From assembly GCA_025450405.1 (NCBI GenBank), contig JANWHL010000087.1, forward strand, positions 1-34,847: a stretch of 34,847 nt of DNA, in the 5' to 3' direction. Under the pieces are notes generated by a model. That model had not been told where the DNA came from, ran no database searches, and saw only the letters and a program-made list of their open reading frames with translations. Shown here piece after piece: positions 22,508 to 28,667 of the stretch; positions within the stretch are counted from its first letter, which is position 1, and every line of letters begins with the position of its first letter. The position numbers and the translations under genes were made by a program. This DNA is from Ktedonobacterales bacterium (GTDB taxonomy: Bacteria > Chloroflexota > Ktedonobacteria > Ktedonobacterales > JADMIN01).

Positions 22508-23518
22508 ATGGCCGTGCTGGTCGCCACGCCGAGATTGAGAGGGCCGAGTTTGGAAGTCCTCGCGACGATGACATCACATGTGCCGGGCTATGTGCGCCTG
22601 TGCGAGACGGGCGAGCTGGCGCGCCGCGCCGAGGCGGCGTGGGAGCTGCTGCGCGGCTGCACGGTGTGCCCGCAGAATTGTCCGCGCGACCGGACGCGCG
22701 GGCTAACGGGAGCCTGCCACTCGGGCACGGAGATCATCGTCGGCTCGTGGAACGCGCATTTTCGCGAGGAGCCGCCGATCACGGGCACGCGGGGCGCGGG
22801 GACGGTCTTCTTCGGCGGCTGCCAGGCACGGTGTTCGTACTGCCAGAACTTCTGGCTCAGCCAGCTCGGTCACGGGATCCGGATCGGTCCGGAGCGGCTG
22901 GCGGACATGATGCTCTCGCTGCAGCGCCGCGGCTGCCACAACATTGACCTGGTGACGCCCACCCACTTCGTGCCGCAGATCCTCAAGGCGCTGGTGATCG
23001 CCGCCGAGAAGGGGCTGCGCATCCCGCTGGTGTATAACTGCGCGGGCTACGAGCATGTCCACACGCTGCGATTGCTGGATGGGGTGGTTGACATCTATCT
23101 GCCCGACGCCAAGTACGCCTCGAACAAGGAGGCGCTACGGACCTCGAAGATGCATCACTATGTGGAGTTCAATCGGGCCACGCTGATCGAGATGTACCGG
23201 CAGGTGGGCGGATTGGTGCTCGACGACGACGGCATCGCCGTGCGCGGGCTGATCGTCCGCCATCTGGTGATGCCCAACAGCCACGCGGGCACGCGCGAGG
23301 TGCTGCGCTGGATGGCCGAGAACCTGGGCTCAGACATCGGGGTGAGCGTCATGGACCAGTATTTTCCGGCCTACAAGGCCCACAACGATCCTGAGCTGAG
23401 CCGCCGGCTCACCTGGCATGAGTACCGCGAGGCGCTGGACGCGGTGGAGGACCTCCCGTTCGAGCACCTCTTTTTGCAGGAAGACCTCTCTGAACTGGAC
23501 CAGACGGCGGACATCTGA
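22508..23518 (+). CDS. Radical SAM protein, COG1313/PflA-like
   Basis: A 336-aa (6-5-6) radical SAM enzyme. The 4Fe-4S/SAM motif is GGCQARCSYCQN (Cys 105, 109, 112; CxxxCxxC). An N-terminal Cys set GCTVCPQNCPRDRT...GAC (51, 54, 58, 70) probably binds a second cluster, as in COG1313 proteins annotated as putative pyruvate formate-lyase activators. Further barrel segments are DLVTPTHFVPQI, PLVYNCAGYE, DIYLPDAKYA and VRHLVMPNSHAGT. No glycyl-radical enzyme is nearby, so the activator name is only by similarity. The start is uncertain: ATG 22508 touches its G-run, and ATG 22568 is an alternative that still keeps all motifs. Confidence 0.85.
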   Translation: MAVLVATPRLRGPSLEVLATMTSHVPGYVRLCETGELARRAEAAWELLRGCTVCPQNCPRDRTRGLTGACHSGTEIIVGSWNAHFREEPPITGTRGAGTVFFGGCQARCSYCQNFWLSQLGHGIRIGPERLADMMLSLQRRGCHNIDLVTPTHFVPQILKALVIAAEKGLRIPLVYNCAGYEHVHTLRLLDGVVDIYLPDAKYASNKEALRTSKMHHYVEFNRATLIEMYRQVGGLVLDDDGIAVRGLIVRHLVMPNSHAGTREVLRWMAENLGSDIGVSVMDQYFPAYKAHNDPELSRRLTWHEYREALDAVEDLPFEHLFLQEDLSELDQTADI

Positions 23519-23599
23519 CACGCGCCTTGCCCATATGCGCCTGCCCAACCGTATTGGCAGCAGACTGCCTGGCATGCCGCCATAGACGCGGTGCGACCC

Positions 23600-23614
23600 G
23601 GCCGCTCGGCGGCC
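23600..23614. terminator. Small GC hairpin between convergent genes
   Basis: GGCCGC, loop TCG, GCGGCC (perfect 6-bp stem) in the 125-bp gap between the radical SAM stop and the Clp N-domain stop. A second weak hairpin GGCAG-CAGA-CTGCC precedes it near 23557. No U-tract. Confidence 0.4.
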
Positions 23615-23643
23615 AATGGCGGGGTGGTAAGCCGGATTCGGGA

Positions 23644-24210
23644 TTACTGCCGCGGCCAGAGCCACTTACCCCACCCGCGGCGATCGCCGCGATCGATTTC
23701 GTCTGGGGGCCGATCCCAGCGATTGCCACGTCCACCGCGACCGATCTCGCTCGTGTCATTCAAGTCATCGAGCAGCTGGATGGTGCGTAATCGCGCCCGC
23801 TCCGGCCCGACGCCCTGGCCCTCCAGCACCCGCGCGGCGATGCCCTCGCCCTCCCTAATCTGGCAGAGCAGGAGGTGCTCGGTGCCGAGGTAGTGATGAC
23901 CCAAACGGCGCGCCTCATTTACCGCTTCCACGATGACCCTCTTGGCCCCCGGGGCGAGGCCGATCTGGTCTGGGCCACCACCGTCGCCGCGTCCGGTGGC
24001 AGCCTCGACCTCCCGGCATACGACGTTGGGGTCGACGTCCAGGCCCTGGAGCACTTTGGCGCCAACGCCGTCCGGTACCTGTAGCAGGGCGAGCAATAGG
24101 TGCTCCGTGCCTTCGAAATGGTGGTTCAAGCGCCGCGCCTCTATCTCGGAGATACTCAGGAGGCGCCGCACGTGCTCGGTAAATCTGCTAAAGCGGTCTG
24201 GCTCCGGCAT
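23644..24210 (-). CDS. Stand-alone Clp N-terminal (double Clp repeat) protein
   Basis: A 188-aa protein made of two Clp N motifs and nothing else: repeat 1 about 8-75 (ARRLNHHFEGTEHLLLALLQ) and repeat 2 about 83-150 (ARRLGHHYLGTEHLLLCQIR). The NHxxxGTEHLLLxxL signature matches the ClpC/ClpA N-domain, but there is no AAA module, Walker motif or UvrB/C segment. The tail is Arg/Gly/Asp/Trp-rich. Such proteins could compete with or supplement the Clp ATPase in adaptor or substrate binding. ATG 24210 has AGGGGG upstream. The window's clpS encodes an adaptor known to bind this domain type. Function otherwise unknown. Confidence 0.88.
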   Translation of the reverse strand: MPEPDRFSRFTEHVRRLLSISEIEARRLNHHFEGTEHLLLALLQVPDGVGAKVLQGLDVDPNVVCREVEAATGRGDGGGPDQIGLAPGAKRVIVEAVNEARRLGHHYLGTEHLLLCQIREGEGIAARVLEGQGVGPERARLRTIQLLDDLNDTSEIGRGGRGNRWDRPPDEIDRGDRRGWGKWLWPRQ

Positions 24211-24254
24211 GGTCTATGCCCCCTGTGAAGTGTCCGCGCTTCCGTCCCCCATGC

Positions 24255-24287
24255 CAGCATATGCTGAGGTTGCCCAATGCGCAACCT
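24255..24287. promoter_or_regulatory. Palindrome plus hairpin in the leader of the Clp N-domain gene
   Basis: A perfect 12-bp palindrome CAGCATATGCTG (24255-24266) is immediately followed by AGGTTGC, a 7-nt loop and GCAACCT (24267-24287). Both lie 45-77 bp upstream of ATG 24210, a natural operator or leader position. They match neither CIRCE nor the CtsR site. Confidence 0.45.
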
Positions 24288-24361
24288 GCGAGTGACAAGT
24301 GTAGCCCGCGTGGCCCAACGCTCTGGGCGCTGAGACTCGCGACGCCAACCGCGAGACGGTC

Positions 24362-24373
24362 TGGATATATCCA
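24362..24373. promoter_or_regulatory. 12-bp palindrome TGGATATATCCA
   Basis: A perfect dyad in the 353-bp gap between the Clp N-domain gene and the DUF2851 gene (both minus), an unusual AT-rich spot in a GC-rich gap. I see no gene in 24211-24563. Confidence 0.35.
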
Positions 24374-24563
24374 CCGGGCCGACCGGTGCGGCCGCACATC
24401 TAATCGTGGTGCATCGTGGCGGTTTCCCGGCGGCTGAAGGCGCGATGGGCGTCCACCGGGCCGCGCGACGGGTCTCTCCCAGTGACCCTCGACCGGACGC
24501 CCCGACAAAGCCTCCGGCGACGACGGCCACCGGCGTGGCCCGGCCGGAGGTGGTACCACGCGT

Positions 24564-25757
24564 CTATCTGGCGCACGGGCAGCGCGCGCACTGCTTCTCG
24601 CGGCACCACGCGGCCCAGAGGTGATGGAGTCCTTGCTGGGCGCGCGCACCGGCTGGCTGGCGCCGGAGCCCAAGCTGGCGCGCCATCGCGCGGGTGATCT
24701 GGTTGGCGGGCAGGCCGCCCAGCGCCGCGTAGAGCGCGCGAGACCGGGCGGCAAGGTCCGTGTCGCCTGTGTGGTCCGCCCAGGCGGCGGCGAGAGGCAG
24801 GACGACGTTTGCCAGCAGTATCGCCGCGCGCCCCGGCGAGACGGCGCCGCTGGGCGCGCTGAGCGCGGCCATTAGGTTGCGGATCGTCGTGTCCAGCTCG
24901 AACGTGGCGGACAGGATGGGGCGAAGCGCGGACCAGGGTCCCGCGACCTCCCAGCGCGCATAGAGGGCCAGGAGACCCTCCAGACGGGTGGCATTCAGCA
25001 CGGGCAGGCGTGGCAACTGGCGGGCGAGGGCATCCGGGGCGCCGCCAGCGGCCAGCCACGCGCCCGCCTGACGCAGCGGTTCGCGGTCGCGCCCGTACGC
25101 GAGCCCTTCGGCGAGCGCCGCGAAGAACACACGGTCGGCGGCGGTCCAGCGCGGGACCGCGGTTGGGAGCACGTCGCGCTCGCCGCGCGTTGCGCCGCCC
25201 GCTGCCGCCAGGCGCTCGCCTAGTTGGAACGCGTGAGCCTCGAACCGGGCGTCGCCCGCCGCGGCGAGCAGGGTCCGCACCCCCGACGCGCCGTGGCGGG
25301 CTGCCAGGTCGTGACACGGCCAGCTTGCGACGGAGCTGGCCACGTTGACGCCGTCAGCGTTCGCACAGGCCGTGGGCGCGCTGGCGATCTCCACGACCGA
25401 CGCCCACCGGCCCGACGCCAGCGGCGTGGCCAACACGCCTTCGGCACGCGCCACGACGTGGAGGACGACGCCGTCATAGCGGGCGTCACGGTCGTGGCCA
25501 TGGGCGTGCCAGCCGCCCGCCCGAAGATGCACCTCGACGTCGCCATAGAGACGAGCGCCGTCGCGGCGCAGCAGCACGGCGTCGCGGAAGTCGGGTCCGG
25601 AGGGACCGCCGGGGCGGCCGGGGAAAAGCACGGCGAGGTCGTCGCCGGCAACCGTGCGCAGCCAGCGGCCGGTCAGCTCGCCCGCGCCCCAGCGCGCGAC
25701 TAGCGCCGCCTCGCGCTCCGCGATCGGTGTGGTGGCAGGCATAGCGTCTCCAGGCAT
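24564..25757 (-). CDS. DUF2851 family protein
   Basis: A 397-aa protein of a family without known function. Landmark stretches: LAVLFPGRPGGPSGPDFRDA, then LYGDVEVHLRAGGWHAHGHD and YDGVVLHVVARAEG near the N-terminus (acidic and His residues, possibly metal binding). The C-terminus is GLHHLWAAWCREKQCARCPC, with four Cys in the pattern family members keep. The middle is helical and Ala-rich. Two near-identical start sites occur in tandem: GGAGACGCC-ATG 25757 and GGAGACGCT-ATG 25742; I take the first. A good promoter lies at 25842-25870. Confidence 0.85.
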   Translation of the reverse strand: MPGDAMPATTPIAEREAALVARWGAGELTGRWLRTVAGDDLAVLFPGRPGGPSGPDFRDAVLLRRDGARLYGDVEVHLRAGGWHAHGHDRDARYDGVVLHVVARAEGVLATPLASGRWASVVEIASAPTACANADGVNVASSVASWPCHDLAARHGASGVRTLLAAAGDARFEAHAFQLGERLAAAGGATRGERDVLPTAVPRWTAADRVFFAALAEGLAYGRDREPLRQAGAWLAAGGAPDALARQLPRLPVLNATRLEGLLALYARWEVAGPWSALRPILSATFELDTTIRNLMAALSAPSGAVSPGRAAILLANVVLPLAAAWADHTGDTDLAARSRALYAALGGLPANQITRAMARQLGLRRQPAGARAQQGLHHLWAAWCREKQCARCPCAR

Positions 25758-25841
25758 GGCGTCTCCGCGACGGCAACGTACGCGGGCCACGCGTCTGTGG
25801 GCCGCATGTTGGGAAGTCAGGCCGCGTAACCTCGACTTCTT

Positions 25842-25870
25842 GTTGTACCTGAAACCGTGTAAAATTGCAA
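25842..25870 (-). promoter_or_regulatory. Sigma-70-type promoter of the DUF2851 gene
   Basis: On the minus strand TTGCAA (plus 25865-25870), a 17-bp spacer and TACAAC (plus 25842-25847) lie in an AT-rich island. The start near 25835 leaves a leader of about 78 nt. Confidence 0.55.
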
Positions 25871-25918
25871 GCGTCCGCGTGCCGGGCGAGCGTCCAGGCG
25901 GGTGGCGGCGGGAGTGGT

Positions 25919-25963
25919 GAGGCGAGGAGGCGCCCTGAAGCGACGCGGGTAATCAGCCGGGCG
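25919..25963. repeat. Intergenic repeat left of the E1 gene (pair member B)
   Basis: Core GGAGGCGCCCTGAAGCGACG followed by CGGGTAAT and GCCGGGCGG. It aligns in the same orientation with 28481-28532, with about 30 of 36 core bases identical by eye. I see no gene in the 402-bp gap 25758-26159; besides this repeat it holds the DUF2851 and E1 promoters. Confidence 0.5.
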
Positions 25964-26073
25964 GCCTTGAAATGCCCTTGACCGGGAGGGCGCCGGGGGA
26001 CCAACGGATGCCACAGCGCGGCCGAAGGAACATTTGCGAACAGTGAATGGCCCTGGGCGCCGTATCCATCCGG

Positions 26074-26103
26074 TTGCGCCCCACAACCGGCTACCCGTAT
26101 AAT
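26074..26103 (+). promoter_or_regulatory. Promoter of the fused E1 gene
   Basis: TTGCGC (26074-26079), an 18-bp spacer and a perfect TATAAT (26098-26103), 57 bp before ATG 26160. The -35 is weak. Confidence 0.5.
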
Positions 26104-26159
26104 GGTCGTGTGCGTCTGTATGTGCGGCATTCACGCATGATGACGCGGAGGAGCGTTTG

Positions 26160-28253
26160 ATGACGAACGTCACACCGACCGTCGCGGGCACCGGCGCCCG
26201 CACGCTCGACCCTATCCAGCTCTATCGCACGATGGTGATGGCGCGCACGATGAATGACGTGCTGAAGGCACGCAAGACCCAGGGCAAGTTCCCGTTCTAC
26301 ATCGGCTGCGCCGGCCACGAGTCGATCGCCGCGGTGGTCGCCGCGCTCGAGGACAGGGACTATCTCTCCTTCTACTATCGCGATCTGGCGGGCTGGCTCC
26401 AGCGCACGGGCGACATACACGGGCCGTTGCGCGCGGCGTATGCGCGGGTCACCGATCCCTCGGGCTCGGGCCGCAACATGCCGTCACACTACAGCAGCCC
26501 CAGCCACCGCATCCTGCCCACGTGCAGCGAGGTGGCGGGGCAGGCGCCGTTCGCGGGCGGCTTCGGGTGGGCGCTCAAGCGGCGCGACCAGGGCGAGATC
26601 ATCGCGTTTATCACGGGCGACGGCGGCGCCGCCACCAACGACTTCAATGTGTTGCTGCGGCAGGCCACGGTGCACAAGCTGCCGGTCCTGATGGTGGTGT
26701 GCGACAATCACTGGGCCATCACCACCGAGCGTCAGGCGCAGTGGGCCGGCAACCTCGCCGCCCAGGCGCGCGCGATGGATGCCACGTCGGTCGAGATTGA
26801 CGGCACCGACGCGATGGCGCTCTATGAGGCGATGGTGCCGCTGGTGCGCCGGCTGCGCCAGGGCGAGGGACCCGCCTTCGTGCACCTGCACCTCGGGCTC
26901 CTCGACGCGCACTCCAGCAGCACGGACATCTATCGCTACCGCACGCGCGAGGAGGTCACGGAGACCGCGCGCACCAAGGATCCGGTCACGAAGATGGGGC
27001 GGTGGCTGGTCGAGCGCGGCACGCTGCGCGAGGGCGACTTGCAGCGTATCAAGGACGAGGTCCGTGAGGAGATCGACCGCGCCGAAGAGCAGGTGTTGGG
27101 CGAGCCCGAGCCGGCCCCGGAGCGGGTCACCGAGGGCGTGATCGCGATTCCGAGCACGCATTTGCCGCCGAGCGGCCCCACCAGCCGCAAGCTGATGATC
27201 GAGGCCATCAACGACGGGCTGGTGGAGATCGTCAAGCGCGACCCCGGCTTCTTCGTCTTTGGCCAGGACGTCGGCAGCTCGATCGGCGGCGTGTTCAACG
27301 CCACGGCGCGGCTGGCCAAGGAGTATCCGGGGACGGCGATCAGCAGCGCGCTGAACGAACAGTTCATCGTGGGCATCGCCGCCGGGTGCGGCATGGCCGA
27401 TGGCAAGGCGCGCTGTGGCGAGATCCAGTTCGTGGACTACCACCAGTCGGCCACGCAGACGATCCGGCTGGGGGCGCGCTTCTACTACCAGACGCACGGC
27501 GCGTGGAATTGCCCGGTGGTCCTGCGGATGAAGAGTGGTTCGGGCGGTGGCGGGCCGATCTCGGACAGCGGATCGGGCGGGGGGGCGTTCGGCCATTCGA
27601 ACGCGGGCGAGGTCTGGTTCACCAGCATCCCCGGCGCAATCACGGTGTGCCCCGCCACGCCCTATGACGCCAAGGGACTGCTGATTGCGTCATCGCTCTC
27701 ACAGTCGCCGGTGATCTTCCTCGAGCGCGGTCGGCTCTATCGCGCGGACGTGCCGCACGTCCGCAAGAACGGGGAGCCGATCGCGGAGCTGGCCGCGCTG
27801 TGGAACGTGCCGGACGGCTACTACGCCGAGGAGATCGGGAAGGCGCGGCGGCTGACCATCGGCGCGGGCGCGCCCGTGGCCACGGTGATCAGCTGGGGGA
27901 CGATGCTCCTCGAGTCGGCCATCGCGGCGGCGCGTTTCGCCCAGGCGACCGGCAAGGCGGTGGAGCTGGTGGACCTGCGCACGCTGATGCCATTTGACGA
28001 GGAGGCCATCACGGCGGCGGTGCGCGCGACCAATCGCGCCATCGTGGTCACCGAGGAGGCCGACTTCACGAGCTTTGGGCGGCACATCCACTCCTGGATC
28101 ACCGAGCATCTCTACTGGGACCTCGATAATCCGGCGCTATACATCTCGGCGGTCGCGGCACCCGCCGCGCCCTACGACGCGCCCGAGGAGCAGGCGTTCT
28201 ATCCGACGGCCGATGACATCCTGCGCGGGCTGGAGCGGCTCACGGTGGAATAG
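26160..28253 (+). CDS. 2-oxoacid dehydrogenase E1, fused alpha and beta subunits
   Basis: A 697-aa thiamine diphosphate enzyme. Residues 15-330 are an E1-alpha domain: ARTMNDVLKARKTQGKFPFY, then GDGGAATNDFN (153-163) and, 30 residues on, CDNHWAI (Asn 183), the GDGx~30N ThDP-Mg motif. Residues 343-697 are an E1-beta domain: RKLMIEAINDGLVEIVKRDP, SALNEQFIVGIAAG, GEIQFVDY and a transketolase C-terminal part VELVDLRTLMPFDEEAI. It resembles fused branched-chain 2-oxoacid dehydrogenase E1s more than pyruvate ones, but substrate choice is inference. E2 and E3 genes are absent from the window. ATG 26160 follows GGAGGAG at 6 nt. The N-terminal 14 residues are variable. Confidence 0.9.
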   Translation: MTNVTPTVAGTGARTLDPIQLYRTMVMARTMNDVLKARKTQGKFPFYIGCAGHESIAAVVAALEDRDYLSFYYRDLAGWLQRTGDIHGPLRAAYARVTDPSGSGRNMPSHYSSPSHRILPTCSEVAGQAPFAGGFGWALKRRDQGEIIAFITGDGGAATNDFNVLLRQATVHKLPVLMVVCDNHWAITTERQAQWAGNLAAQARAMDATSVEIDGTDAMALYEAMVPLVRRLRQGEGPAFVHLHLGLLDAHSSSTDIYRYRTREEVTETARTKDPVTKMGRWLVERGTLREGDLQRIKDEVREEIDRAEEQVLGEPEPAPERVTEGVIAIPSTHLPPSGPTSRKLMIEAINDGLVEIVKRDPGFFVFGQDVGSSIGGVFNATARLAKEYPGTAISSALNEQFIVGIAAGCGMADGKARCGEIQFVDYHQSATQTIRLGARFYYQTHGAWNCPVVLRMKSGSGGGGPISDSGSGGGAFGHSNAGEVWFTSIPGAITVCPATPYDAKGLLIASSLSQSPVIFLERGRLYRADVPHVRKNGEPIAELAALWNVPDGYYAEEIGKARRLTIGAGAPVATVISWGTMLLESAIAAARFAQATGKAVELVDLRTLMPFDEEAITAAVRATNRAIVVTEEADFTSFGRHIHSWITEHLYWDLDNPALYISAVAAPAAPYDAPEEQAFYPTADDILRGLERLTVE

Positions 28254-28281
28254 GCGGGATCCTCTCGCCCACCTCCTGGGG

Positions 28282-28349
28282 TCCTCACCCCCGACCGGTG
28301 GAGTCCTCACCCCCAACCCCTCTCCTCGCGAGGAGAGGGGAGCCGGAGG
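28282..28349. repeat. Palindromic CCTCACCCCC repeat, copy 5 (with a partial second unit)
   Basis: A truncated unit TCCTCACCCCCGACC is followed by a full one. Its centre is a perfect 24-bp palindrome (28317-28340; left half CCCCTCTCCTCG) ending AGCCGGAGG. It lies 30-100 bp after the E1 stop, so it may also act as terminator for E1. Confidence 0.8.
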
Positions 28350-28480
28350 AGACCGGCACAGTGCGCGGTGGTGCGCCCGATGGCCATCCACCTACGCCCG
28401 GCCGGGCGACCGGCATTGAGCGAGCGTAGCGGAACCAATGGTTGCGGCGCGGGATGGTGGCACCAATGGCGGGCGACAGC

Positions 28481-28532
28481 GCTTAAGCAAGGAGACGCCC
28501 TGGAGGACGCGGGGAATGGCCCGCCGGGCAGG
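28481..28532. repeat. Intergenic repeat right of the E1 gene (pair member A)
   Basis: Core GGAGACGCCCTGGAGGACGC followed by GGGGAAT and GCCGGGCAGG, same orientation as 25919-25963. I see no gene in 28254-28667. Confidence 0.5.
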
Positions 28533-28643
28533 GCGTGCCCGTTGCGGCCGGCCCCTTGCTCGATTCTGTTTAACGCCGAGTGCGGGCCATTGCCCTGGAT
28601 CGGGCGGACTTGCTTTGCGGGTGTGGTGGACGGACGACCATGA

Positions 28644-28661
28644 GTCTCCGGAACCGGAGAC
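28644..28661. terminator. Inverted repeat just after the TPR gene
   Basis: GTCTCCGG-AA-CCGGAGAC, a perfect 8-bp dyad 7 bp beyond the TAG of the minus-strand TPR gene. It would form a 7-bp stem in RNA, with no U-tract. Terminator role is inferred from position. Confidence 0.4.
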
Positions 28662-28667
28662 CGAGTG

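Noticed and set aside
22508..23518. True pyruvate formate-lyase activating enzyme
   Set aside because: The CxxxCxxC motif fits, but the N-terminal Cys set belongs to COG1313 proteins and no formate-lyase gene is in the window.
23615..23650. Minus-strand AATCCGGCTTACCACC resembles the conserved 3' end of RNase P RNA
   Set aside because: The sequence upstream on that strand is the coding region of the Clp N-domain gene. The conserved 5' P4 part (GAGGAAAGTCC) is absent, so no RNase P RNA can fit.
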